This document shows, in pieces, positions 1-8,092 of a stretch of DNA of 22,672 nt (its first letter is position 1; each line of letters starts with the position of its first letter). Made by a program: the position numbers and the translations under genes. Source of the DNA: Thermotogae bacterium (GTDB taxonomy: Bacteria > Thermotogota > Thermotogae > Petrotogales > Kosmotogaceae); the NCBI GenBank assembly GCA_003643975.1, contig QNAR01000006.1:1-22672 (forward strand), in the 5' to 3' direction. The notes below the pieces were generated by a model. It had not been told where the DNA came from, did not search any database, and saw only the letters and a list, made by a program, of their open reading frames with translations.

Positions 1-1
1 G

Positions 2-412
2 CTTTTGGATGTGCTCAGACGCTTAGGGTATAAAAGCGTTAGAAGGAGTTGTGACAACGCCAGTTGTGGAAATTGTACAGTGCTTGTAGATGGAAAACCC
101 ATACTTTCCTGTACCACTTTCGCAGCCAGGGCTGCTGGACATAAAATTGAAACTGTTGAATCTCTCGCCGAAGAAGGAAATTTGCATCCAATACAGGAAT
201 CGCTACTTGAAACAGGAGGCGCACAGTGCGGTTTCTGCATACCCGGCTTTACCCTTACAACCAAGGCCCTGCTTGAGGAGAATCCCGAACCCACAGAAGA
301 GGAAATTCGAGAAGCGCTTAACGGAAATCTCTGTCGATGTACGGGATACGAATCACAAATCAGGGCAATCCTCAATTTAGTCAAAAAGAGAGGGGGCCTT
401 TCCGATGACTGA
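2..412 (+). CDS. XDH-family [2Fe-2S] iron-sulfur subunit (5' partial)
   Basis: This is the small electron-transfer subunit of a molybdenum hydroxylase of the xanthine dehydrogenase/aldehyde oxidase family. It carries electrons from the Mo site towards a flavin subunit or another acceptor in the cytoplasm. The frame is open at the left edge. The visible 136 residues lack roughly the first 20-25 of a usual 150-160 residue protein. Counting from the TTG at position 5, the plant-ferredoxin-type cluster ligands are C16, C21, C24 and C36 (CGNC core). The second cluster, in the helical domain, has C75 and C78 (CGFC) and C110 and C112 (CRC, then TGY). All eight cysteines are present, so the subunit looks functional. 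Its stop overlaps the start of the next gene by 8 bases, which indicates translational coupling to the Mo subunit. A FAD subunit is not in the window and may lie upstream. The family is certain, the substrate is not. Confidence 0.93.
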   Translation, partial: LLDVLRRLGYKSVRRSCDNASCGNCTVLVDGKPILSCTTFAARAAGHKIETVESLAEEGNLHPIQESLLETGGAQCGFCIPGFTLTTKALLEENPEPTEEEIREALNGNLCRCTGYESQIRAILNLVKKRGGLSDD

Positions 413-2744
413 TACATTGAACACAAAAGAGTTGAAACGCTTTGCGGCAGTGAATAGAAGTGTGAAAAAGGTAGATGGCGTTGCTCTTGTAACTGGCCAG
501 CCAGTTTATACAGACGATTTTGATGTTCCCGGAGCTCTTCACGTAAAGCTGGTCAGAAGCCCCCATGCTCATGCTATTATCAAAGAAATCGACGTATCTC
601 GAGCGTTGAAAATTCCGGGGGTTGTAACAATACTCACCTATAAAGATTTGCCTCGCATTCCCTTTACTCGCGCAGGTCAGGGATATCCAGAGCCTTCACC
701 TTACGATACTTTTGTGCTTGACAGGAAAGTTCGCTATGTTGGTGACCCGGTTGCAATAGTAGCAGCCGAAACCGAAAAAGCCGCAAGACTTGGTGCAAAA
801 GCAGTTCAAGTAGAATATGAAGTACTAGATGCCGTGCTTGATTTTGAGCAGGCTACCAATGAAGATGCCCCGATTATTCATGATGAACCTGAAGCTATAG
901 GGATTCACGACGCTTCAAAAAATATTGCGGCACATTTTGAAATGGAAATCGGGAATATTGATGAAGCACTAGAGAGCTGTGATAAAGTGATTACGAGAAC
1001 TTATCATACGAAAACGCAGCTTCATGCAATGATGGAGCCTCACGCCTCCATAAGTTATTTTGACCCAAATGGTAGGCTAACAGTGATCACCTCTACCCAG
1101 GTTCCCTTTCATGCAAGGAGGATTCTAAGTCGGATATTTAATATCCCGATTGGAGACATAAGAGTCATTAAACCCCGGATTGGTGGAGGTTTTGGTGGAA
1201 AACAAGCCGTCCATCTGGAACCATATGTGGTGGCGGTCACTTTGAAGACCAAAAGACCTGCTCGATTGGTTTTTGATAGATCAGAGGTATCCATGTCGAC
1301 GAACATTCGCCATGAAATGAAGTACACGGTTACAGTTGGTGCCACTTCTGACGGTAAGATAAAAGTGATAGACATGAAAGGGCTTTCAAATACTGGTGCT
1401 TATGGTGAACATGCTTTGACGACTTTTATGGTTTCTGGTTCAAAGACGCTCCCCATATATAACAAAGTTGAGGCTGTAAGGTTTTCAGGAGATGTGGTTT
1501 ACACAAATCTTCCATCTGCCGGTGCATACAGAGGATATGGCGCACCGCAAGGGCTCTTTGCTCTCGACTGCACCATCGATGAACTTGCGCATGAACTCGG
1601 TTTTGATCCACTTGTAGTAAAAGAAAAGAATTCAATCAGGGAAGGTGAGAGTTCACCAATATTCAGAATCATGGGTGAGGGTAGAGAAGGTGTAGACCAA
1701 ATAGTTCGAAGCTGTAAGTTACAGGAATGTATAGACAAAGGAAAAGAGGCAATTGGATGGAGCGAAAAGCGGGGAAAAGTGGCAAGAAGGGGAAACAAGG
1801 TTAGAGGTATTGGCTGCGCCATAGCCATGCAGGGTTCTGGAATCGCAAAAATCGATATGGGCGCTGCAACGATAAAAATGAACGAAGATGGCTCTTTTAA
1901 CCTGCTTCTTGGTGCTACGGATCTTGGAACGGGTAGTGATACCATCATGGCACAAATCGCAGCAGAAGTGCTGGAAGTTGACTATGATAAGATAAAGGTT
2001 TATTCATCTGACACTGATATGACTCCTTTTGATACTGGCGCCTATGCTTCAAGTACTACTTATGTTTCCGGAAATGCAGTGAGAAAAGCTGCTGAGATGG
2101 TAAAGGAAAGGATATTGGAAAAGGCCGCTGTTTATCTTGAAGAACCGGTGGAAAATTTGAGAGTAAAAAACGCCAAAGTGGTTTCGCTAAATACAGATCG
2201 TGAAGTAACTTATGAAGAGTTGTGCACTAAGCTCTTTTATACATTCGAGCAAGAACAAATAGCAGCGACGGCCTCTTATGTAGGCGAGGAGTCACCACCA
2301 CCATTTCTCGCATCTTTTGCAGAGGTTGAGGTCGATCTTGAAACTGGTAAGATTGAGCTTGTGAAATTCGTTTCTTATGCCGATTGTGGTACGCCTTTAA
2401 ATCCGGTGCAGGCGTTGGGGCAACTTGAAGGTGCAACAGTGCAGGGTATAGGATGGGCTCTATTTGAAGATGTTATTTACGGTAAAGATGGAAGAATGTT
2501 GACAAATGATTTCTTCACTTACAAAATCCCGACACGTATGGACTATGGAAAACTAGAATGTGGCTTTGTTGACAGTTATGAACCCACTGGTCCCTTTGGT
2601 GCAAAGAGTATCGCAGAAATTGGTATCGATACACCCATACCCGCTATTGCTAATGCAATTTACGATGCAACGGGCGTACGGCTCAGGAAAGCTCCTTTCA
2701 ACAGCGAAGAGCTGTTTTTTGAGATACTGAAGAAGGAGGTCTAA
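405..2744 (+). CDS. XDH-family molybdopterin-binding subunit (copy 1)
   Basis: This is the large catalytic subunit of a xanthine dehydrogenase-type molybdenum hydroxylase (779 aa). The family hydroxylates aldehydes or N-heterocycles at the Mo-molybdopterin cofactor. The N-terminal a/b hammerhead domain spans roughly residues 20-130 and the Mo-cofactor-binding domains cover the rest. Visible signatures are GGGFGGK near residue 260, an RGYGAPQ loop with R376 (the substrate-contacting arginine position of bovine XDH), a Gly-rich TDLGTG loop, and the base-catalyst glutamate E738 in a GAKSIAE motif. The residue after GGFGGK is Gln (Q267), where bovine XDH has a substrate-binding Glu. The start is fixed by the 8-base overlap with the [2Fe-2S] subunit. 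The stop overlaps the next start (TAATG). Similarity looks closer to bacterial XdhA-type proteins than to aldehyde oxidoreductases, but this is by eye, so the substrate (xanthine, hypoxanthine, nicotinate or other) stays open. Confidence 0.9.
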   Translation: MTDTLNTKELKRFAAVNRSVKKVDGVALVTGQPVYTDDFDVPGALHVKLVRSPHAHAIIKEIDVSRALKIPGVVTILTYKDLPRIPFTRAGQGYPEPSPYDTFVLDRKVRYVGDPVAIVAAETEKAARLGAKAVQVEYEVLDAVLDFEQATNEDAPIIHDEPEAIGIHDASKNIAAHFEMEIGNIDEALESCDKVITRTYHTKTQLHAMMEPHASISYFDPNGRLTVITSTQVPFHARRILSRIFNIPIGDIRVIKPRIGGGFGGKQAVHLEPYVVAVTLKTKRPARLVFDRSEVSMSTNIRHEMKYTVTVGATSDGKIKVIDMKGLSNTGAYGEHALTTFMVSGSKTLPIYNKVEAVRFSGDVVYTNLPSAGAYRGYGAPQGLFALDCTIDELAHELGFDPLVVKEKNSIREGESSPIFRIMGEGREGVDQIVRSCKLQECIDKGKEAIGWSEKRGKVARRGNKVRGIGCAIAMQGSGIAKIDMGAATIKMNEDGSFNLLLGATDLGTGSDTIMAQIAAEVLEVDYDKIKVYSSDTDMTPFDTGAYASSTTYVSGNAVRKAAEMVKERILEKAAVYLEEPVENLRVKNAKVVSLNTDREVTYEELCTKLFYTFEQEQIAATASYVGEESPPPFLASFAEVEVDLETGKIELVKFVSYADCGTPLNPVQALGQLEGATVQGIGWALFEDVIYGKDGRMLTNDFFTYKIPTRMDYGKLECGFVDSYEPTGPFGAKSIAEIGIDTPIPAIANAIYDATGVRLRKAPFNSEELFFEILKKEV

Positions 2745-3877
2745 TGGTGAAGAAAGGCTTCGGCTTATTCTCCGTTTTGCTTTTTTCCAGCCTTTTCTTT
2801 GCGGCAAATCTCACCGTATGGACAAGCTGGGAAGGCGAAGATTTTTTTACCGAGATTGCAAGGCTTTACACACAGGAGACGGGTATAGAGGTTAAAATTC
2901 TACATATCCCGAAACTGGATGATAAATTGTTCACGGCTTTAAGAACCGGAAACTTGCCGGATATTTCCATGGTAAAGGATGTTTATACCGAACGAACCTC
3001 AATCTCAAACTCTTTGACAAAACTTGACAATACCGACATAGAAATAGTAGGAAATTTTTCCAAAGAAAGCCTTAAACCCTATTCATCCAAAGGCTCGTTG
3101 CTTGCTATTCCCTATTATGCGGATGTTCAGACGGTTTTTGTCAACCTCAGCCTTCTCAGAAGTAAAGGGGTTTCGTTGGATTTTGGTTACAGCATCGAGG
3201 ATATTGAAAAGATCTCAAGAGAATTTGCCAGCAGTGAAGTTACTCCAGCTGCTTGGGATTTCATGTCACCTTATGTATTCTATCCCTTTTTAACTTCTTT
3301 CGATACTCTCTGGAACGAAGAAGGGAAACCTGTTTTTGATTCTCCAAAAATTAGGGAAGGTATAACATATGTAAAAGAACTTTTTGACAAAGGTGTTTTT
3401 GTCAGGATGAACCGTGGTGCGCTGGTGAATTCTTTTGAAGCTGGAAAAATAGCAATTTTGATTCAAGGGAGTTACCTGGCAAGGGACTTCGAAGAAGCAG
3501 GGATTGAATTCCAGATGCTTCCTTTTCCAAAGGTTAAAGGCAAAAAAGTGAAACCGATAATCGACTCAAAAGGGTTTGCCATTTTCAATGCTGCGAAGAA
3601 GGACATAGCACTCGATTTTCTTCGTTTCCTTTATTCTCGGAGTATGAATTATTGTGTTGAATATAACAAGATTCCTCTATGGACTCAAACTATTCCTGAA
3701 GAGCTTTCGGAGCTTTATTACATACTTAAAGAAGGGCAGTATATGTATAATGGCTTGAAGTTTCAATCTTTGTACTTCAGCACAATGAAAACAGTACTTC
3801 AAGCGGTTTATTCAGGTAGCCTTTCCATCGATGAAGCCCTTAAAAGCGCACAGGATTATGTGAACTCAAATTGGTGA
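2744..3877 (+). CDS. ABC transporter extracellular solute-binding protein (MalE/family 1 type)
   Basis: A 377-residue solute-binding protein that would capture a substrate outside the cytoplasmic membrane and deliver it to the permease encoded next. It begins with a Sec signal peptide: basic MVKK, then a hydrophobic stretch to about residue 19, with cleavage near the Ala-Ala at 20-21. There is no lipobox cysteine, so it is probably periplasmic rather than a lipoprotein. The mature start (NLTVWTSWEG, then an ExxTGIEVK element) is typical of the family 1 carbohydrate-type binding proteins used by CUT1 importers. A strong AGGAGGT SD precedes the ATG, which overlaps the stop of the Mo subunit (TAATG). 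That coupling suggests the ligand could be the hydroxylase substrate or a related compound, but nothing in the sequence names it. It does not look like ModA or TupA, so it is unlikely to be a molybdate or tungstate binder. Confidence 0.88.
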   Translation: MVKKGFGLFSVLLFSSLFFAANLTVWTSWEGEDFFTEIARLYTQETGIEVKILHIPKLDDKLFTALRTGNLPDISMVKDVYTERTSISNSLTKLDNTDIEIVGNFSKESLKPYSSKGSLLAIPYYADVQTVFVNLSLLRSKGVSLDFGYSIEDIEKISREFASSEVTPAAWDFMSPYVFYPFLTSFDTLWNEEGKPVFDSPKIREGITYVKELFDKGVFVRMNRGALVNSFEAGKIAILIQGSYLARDFEEAGIEFQMLPFPKVKGKKVKPIIDSKGFAIFNAAKKDIALDFLRFLYSRSMNYCVEYNKIPLWTQTIPEELSELYYILKEGQYMYNGLKFQSLYFSTMKTVLQAVYSGSLSIDEALKSAQDYVNSNW

Positions 3878-3878
3878 T

Positions 3879-5930
3879 ATGGCAGGACTTTTTTTTGGAA
3901 TAACGCTGATTCTTTTTTTGGTAGCGATGTTTTCACGAAGGGCCATTATGATGGCCCTTCCACTTCTGTTAATTGTGATGCTGGTTATCGTACTTCCGCT
4001 GATCTGGGCATTTATCATTTCCTTTTTCAAATACGGGATCCTTGACACTGTTCCAAGAATAGTTGGGCTTCATAATTACAAACTCGTATTTCAAGACAGC
4101 GGTCTGAGATTATCCTTTAAGATAACATCATTATGGGCATTCCTTAAGGTTTCACTCGAACTTGTCATTTCCTTTTATCTCGCAATTACACTACGTAAAT
4201 CCTCAGTACTAAATAAGGCTGCTCTCCTTTTAATTGGTTTGGGGTGGTTTATGCCCTCATTTATAAGCGTTTCAGCCTGGAGAGCGTTCATACAGGGTTA
4301 TGGTAGCAACTCTCCTTTCAACCTAATATGCAATTTGATGTTTGGTACCAATTTGGATATAGCGACTCAACCCTTGTCCGCCTTTATAGTAACCCTTTTA
4401 ATCAGTGTATGGCTGTCTATTCCAATGAGCACCATGATAATTATTGCTATGCTTCAGAGCGTTCCCGGAGATGTTGAGGATATGCTGTTAATTGATGGAG
4501 CTAAAGACAGTGTTATCGCTAGCATTTTCTTTGGCCAGGTAAGGTATCTTTTGATACCATATTACTTCTTTCAGCTGGCAAGAGCTTTTAAGGGCTTTTC
4601 CACAGCGTTTTTGCTGAGTGGTGATGGTCCGTTATTACCGGGAGGCTTTACGCCGAGAACCATAGTGGGGGCAACTTCTTTTTTAGGAATAGTTCTTTAT
4701 AGGAAATTCAGTTTTGAAGATGATTATGGAATCCTTTCCGCATATTCTGCTGTTGTTGGAGCTATAATGCTACTTTGGTTAGTAGCCGCCTTAAGCTCTC
4801 GAGTAGAAGTGCCAAAGCGACATCGTTACGTGATGCTCCTTGCAGCTGTTTCACAATTTTTTTCCGGCTGTTACCTCAAAATTGGAATGTGGCCTTATTT
4901 AATTGCTGCTGGATATCTTTTTACACTTTTTTTGGTTCCACATTTTAAGAAGACTTTTAGGATTCTTTCAGCTATACTGGTGGCATTTGACGCTGGGCTT
5001 TGTCTTTATTCAATCAATATTAATGGCTGGAAAGGCATAAACCCTGCGACTTTTCTCTCAGTTCCTGTCGTAATGTTTTCATTGAGATATAAGATGCCCA
5101 TAATCAATTTTTCTGTTCCAAAGGGGATTAAAAGCTCTTTTAAGTGGATTCCGGGAATTATAAGCCTTATCATATTGCTCTATATAGTATTGCTAGCTCT
5201 TTCGGGGAAAAATACTGTCTTGCCAAAACTAGCTAATCTTACGCTTAGAAATTTCTCAATTGTATTTTTCAATCACAGGCTTTGGCTTAATTTACTAAAC
5301 ACGCTGAAAATAGCCCTATACAGTGCGAGCATACTCTTTATGACTGCTTTACCTTTCAGCTATCTGTACTCACGCGGGAAGTTCAAGACCACATCCCTCA
5401 TCATGCTTGTAGTTCTTTTTGGGGGAGTCTATACTGGTATGCATACCCTTTTACCTCTATATATGCTTTTTGGAAGGTTAAACCTTTTGAATTCCCTTAT
5501 GGGTGTCGCGATGGTTGTGGCAAACCAGGCTGTTCCACTTACAGTAATAACAATGAGTTCCTTCTTTTCAAAGATACCGAGAGAATTCAGGGAAGTTGCA
5601 AGGCTTGAAGGGATGACTGAGGGCATGTATTTTTTAGAGATCATGTTGCCACTCAGTTTGCCTATAATCTCAGGTATTTTTATTTATGTGCTTGTGAGTT
5701 CATGGAATGCCTTCACCATTCCACTCATTTTCATTGACAAAAGCGAACTTATGCCCTTTTCTCTGAAAGTTTTCAGCTATGCTGGAGAAATAGGTAGCTT
5801 TTACACACGCTGGAATCTTTTTGGAGCAGCATCTTTAATAGGCATTGTTCCATTGCTGTTCTTATACAAATTCAATCAGAGGTTTCTTTATTCGAAGAAT
5901 CTCGCTGAAGGGGGAATGACCTATGAATAG
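3879..5930 (+). CDS. Fused two-domain ABC permease (MalF-like plus MalG-like halves)
   Basis: A 683-residue membrane protein that appears to join both transmembrane subunits of a CUT1-type ABC importer in one chain. The first half (about 1-310) reads like MalF: several membrane segments, then an EAA-type coupling loop at about 198-227 containing the residues IDGA and ending LIP. This loop is longer and more diverged than usual. A region of about 105 residues (313-420) follows with three or four extra hydrophobic segments and no recognised domain. The second half (about 422-675) reads like MalG, with a near-canonical EAA loop at 571-595 (EVARLEG, then LPLSLP). About 16 hydrophobic segments are visible in total. 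The frame is unbroken, so this is one gene and not two genes with a missed stop. It starts one base after the binding-protein stop. Importers of this class normally have separate MalF and MalG polypeptides. No ATPase gene accompanies it here. Confidence 0.82.
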   Translation: MAGLFFGITLILFLVAMFSRRAIMMALPLLLIVMLVIVLPLIWAFIISFFKYGILDTVPRIVGLHNYKLVFQDSGLRLSFKITSLWAFLKVSLELVISFYLAITLRKSSVLNKAALLLIGLGWFMPSFISVSAWRAFIQGYGSNSPFNLICNLMFGTNLDIATQPLSAFIVTLLISVWLSIPMSTMIIIAMLQSVPGDVEDMLLIDGAKDSVIASIFFGQVRYLLIPYYFFQLARAFKGFSTAFLLSGDGPLLPGGFTPRTIVGATSFLGIVLYRKFSFEDDYGILSAYSAVVGAIMLLWLVAALSSRVEVPKRHRYVMLLAAVSQFFSGCYLKIGMWPYLIAAGYLFTLFLVPHFKKTFRILSAILVAFDAGLCLYSININGWKGINPATFLSVPVVMFSLRYKMPIINFSVPKGIKSSFKWIPGIISLIILLYIVLLALSGKNTVLPKLANLTLRNFSIVFFNHRLWLNLLNTLKIALYSASILFMTALPFSYLYSRGKFKTTSLIMLVVLFGGVYTGMHTLLPLYMLFGRLNLLNSLMGVAMVVANQAVPLTVITMSSFFSKIPREFREVARLEGMTEGMYFLEIMLPLSLPIISGIFIYVLVSSWNAFTIPLIFIDKSELMPFSLKVFSYAGEIGSFYTRWNLFGAASLIGIVPLLFLYKFNQRFLYSKNLAEGGMTYE

Positions 5931-6672
5931 TATCTTTGACAGAGTTCTTGAAATTGCAAAAGAATATGGAAAGAATATGGCAGTCATAGATTATGTTATA
6001 GGCACAGGAATGACAGCGGTAAGGCTTTCTTCGGGAAATGTGGGAGTTGCCCATCTTCTAAGAGAGGAGCTTCCTCCAGGTTGCACCTTATTTGATGAGC
6101 TCTTTGAAACACCCTGCCCTCTGTATGAGTTTCTGAAACTTGGCAATGTACATCATCCAATAACTGTTAGCCTTGCATTAGCCGCTGCAAATGCAGTTCT
6201 GAATAGCAGATTGAAAGAACAAGATTATTCTGAATTAGATATATTCGAGATCCTAAATCTCAAAAGAAGCGACACTGTCGGATTTATAGGTGATTTTAAG
6301 CCTTTGACCTCAAAATTAAGAGGCAAAGTTGAAAAGCTCATGATTTTTGAAAGGCATGCAAGCGAGGATTATTTGCCAGATTGGGCAGCGCCTTGGAAAC
6401 TAAGAGAATGTTCAGCAGTTATCATCACTGGAACGGCGTTTATGAACAGAACAATCGACACCATTTTGAACTCGGTAAATACCGATAGGGTTGTAGTGTT
6501 CGGACCTTCGACTCCACTCGTTCCTGAAGTTTATCCAGAGGTGGTAAAGGCAATAGGTGGAGCAAAGATAATGGATCCGGAATTGACAATGAAGGTAGCT
6601 TCAAGAGCTGGGGGAACGAAGAATTTGTACAGGCTAAAGGCCGCAAAAAAAGTTACGCTGATTTTGAAATAA
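5923..6672 (+). CDS. DUF4213/DUF364 family protein
   Basis: A 249-residue soluble protein recognised as the DUF364 family, with an enolase-N-like DUF4213 part (about 1-90) followed by a Rossmann-like DUF364 domain. The family has been called a putative heavy-metal chelation domain, but its biochemistry is not established. Visible landmarks are the N-terminal GTGMTAVRLSSG segment, the LALAAANAVLN helix, the VGFIGDF strand-loop, the VIITGTAFMN motif and the VVFGPSTPL segment near residue 190. The ATG overlaps the end of the permease gene by 8 bases behind a GGGGGAATG SD, so it is the last gene of the Mo-hydroxylase/transporter operon and is translated with it. The neighbourhood suggests a role linked to the imported compound, to metal, or to Mo-cofactor supply. 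That is inference only. Confidence 0.8.
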   Translation: MNSIFDRVLEIAKEYGKNMAVIDYVIGTGMTAVRLSSGNVGVAHLLREELPPGCTLFDELFETPCPLYEFLKLGNVHHPITVSLALAAANAVLNSRLKEQDYSELDIFEILNLKRSDTVGFIGDFKPLTSKLRGKVEKLMIFERHASEDYLPDWAAPWKLRECSAVIITGTAFMNRTIDTILNSVNTDRVVVFGPSTPLVPEVYPEVVKAIGGAKIMDPELTMKVASRAGGTKNLYRLKAAKKVTLILK

Positions 6673-6675
6673 AGG

Positions 6676-6702
6676 AAAAAAGGCGGCTACAGCCGCCTTT
6701 TG
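6676..6702. terminator. Bidirectional rho-independent terminator
   Basis: A perfect GC-rich stem (GGCGGC/GCCGCC, loop TACA) is flanked by AAAA and TTTT that also pair. It gives a T-tract on both strands. It lies between the convergent stops of the DUF364 gene (+) and the PLP enzyme gene (-), so it can end both operons. Confidence 0.9.
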
Positions 6703-6703
6703 T

Positions 6704-8089
6704 TTATAATCCGAATTTAGAGCGATAATCTTGTAAAAGCCCGTCGATTTCGAGAACTTCTTGTTGCTCTTTCTGCCAGAATTCCATGGTTTTCTGTGAG
6801 TTCAATTCTTCGACTTCTTTACCTTGCTGTTCGACCCATGTGTAGTATTTCAGATTGTGCCATCGCTGGCGGTTATCCATTGTACCTTCAAAGATCCAGT
6901 CGGTCTTCGCTCCAAGGAATATGGATTCATAGCGATGTTTTGCCTCGGATCTATCGAGTTTCCCATAAGTGTTTGTCAATTGCTCCATCACAGAATGGTA
7001 GCGGTCAATATTATCCGTTGCAATGGTAACGATATTATCTTTATCAGTTAAGCCATAGTACTTTGCCATTTTGATAGCTCCCATTACGTTAGCAACACCT
7101 GAAATGCCAAAAACACTGGAAAGAAATTCAACAGTTTTTTCGGGAATGAACTCCTTTAAAAATCTCTTTCCTTCTTCATCTGTTAGAACCTGAAGCATTT
7201 TTTTCGATTCAACATCATCAACAGCAACAACAGCATCGTTGTTCATAACATTGTGTATCCAGGTTACGTGTTTATCGCCTATTCCTTGAATATCGTGCCC
7301 ACCATAACCGTTAAGCGAAAGCGTTGGGCATTGGATTGGTTCAAGAGCGACAATCTTGACATCTGGATAAACCTCTTTTACTCTGTCTCCACAGGCTATT
7401 GTACCCGCTGATCCCACTCCTGAGACAATTGCGGACACTCTTCCGTTGCCTATGCTAAGCTCATCTATGAGTTCCAGTATGGTATTTCCGGTTACATAGT
7501 AATGGAATCTGTAATTGCCAAATTCTGAAAATTGGTTGAGAATTCTGATCTTATCAGGATTTTCAGCCTTTAGCTCCTTTGCTTTATCATATATTTCCTT
7601 AACATTCGATTCACAGCCGGGTGTGGCAATGACTCTTGCCCCATAGCCTTCTATAATGTCGAATCTTTCCTGAGACATTTCCTCGGGAAGGATTACAATC
7701 GTGTCAAACTTCATTCGACATCCAACCCAGGCTCCTCCAATTCCATAATTACCGGTAGATGGCCATACGAGGGTATGATAAGAGGGATCTATTTCACCCT
7801 TGAGAACTTTTTCCATGAGAATGGAATACGTTGCGCCAACTTTGTGGCTGCCCGTTGGAAATTCTTTTCCATATAATACTATGATATTCGCATCAACACC
7901 GGTAAGCTCTTTGGGCAATACAACATAATAAATTTCGTTATCAATATTACGCCAGGAAATGTTGAATAGATTGATTGGATCCAGGGGATCTTTGGTGCGC
8001 ATTTCCCAGGCCTTTTTTCTGATTTTGGGATCGATTTTTTCGGGATGAAGCATTTCTTCAAATGATGGTCCTAAAACAAATTTCTTCAT
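6704..8089 (-). CDS. Fold-type II PLP-dependent enzyme (cysteine synthase/threonine dehydratase-like), substrate unknown
   Basis: A 461-residue pyridoxal-phosphate enzyme of the tryptophan-synthase-beta fold. Visible cofactor features are K83 in TGSHKVGA (expected Schiff-base lysine), the STGNYG loop with N114 (contacts the PLP ring oxygen), and the glycine-rich phosphate loop SGVGSAGT at 223-230. The PALP domain runs to about residue 365. A C-terminal extension of roughly 90 residues, rich in Trp, Glu and Gln, is not part of ordinary cysteine synthase (about 300 aa). The family performs beta-elimination, beta-replacement or deamination of amino acids, and the reaction here cannot be assigned. 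A strong AAGGAGGAT SD overlaps the end of the upstream Mo subunit gene, and the start lies three bases after its stop, so it belongs to the ade operon. It does not match the E. coli YgeX diaminopropionate ammonia-lyase sequence as I recall it, although YgeX also sits in XDH clusters. Confidence 0.85.
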   Translation of the reverse strand: MKKFVLGPSFEEMLHPEKIDPKIRKKAWEMRTKDPLDPINLFNISWRNIDNEIYYVVLPKELTGVDANIIVLYGKEFPTGSHKVGATYSILMEKVLKGEIDPSYHTLVWPSTGNYGIGGAWVGCRMKFDTIVILPEEMSQERFDIIEGYGARVIATPGCESNVKEIYDKAKELKAENPDKIRILNQFSEFGNYRFHYYVTGNTILELIDELSIGNGRVSAIVSGVGSAGTIACGDRVKEVYPDVKIVALEPIQCPTLSLNGYGGHDIQGIGDKHVTWIHNVMNNDAVVAVDDVESKKMLQVLTDEEGKRFLKEFIPEKTVEFLSSVFGISGVANVMGAIKMAKYYGLTDKDNIVTIATDNIDRYHSVMEQLTNTYGKLDRSEAKHRYESIFLGAKTDWIFEGTMDNRQRWHNLKYYTWVEQQGKEVEELNSQKTMEFWQKEQQEVLEIDGLLQDYRSKFGL

Positions 8090-8092
8090 TTT

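Noticed and set aside
1499..1948. A 149-codon minus-strand frame inside the first Mo subunit gene
   Set aside because: Composition mirrors the codon use of the sense gene. It has no recognisable domain and no SD.
2744..5930. Molybdate or tungstate transporter serving the Mo enzymes
   Set aside because: The binding protein and permease are of the MalE/MalF/MalG type, not ModA/ModB or TupA/TupB, and there are no features of the shorter oxyanion binders.
6704..8089. Assignment as YgeX (diaminopropionate ammonia-lyase) or OrtB
   Set aside because: The lysine region (TGSHKVGA) and the C-terminal extension do not match those proteins as I recall them. Only the fold-type II family is supported.
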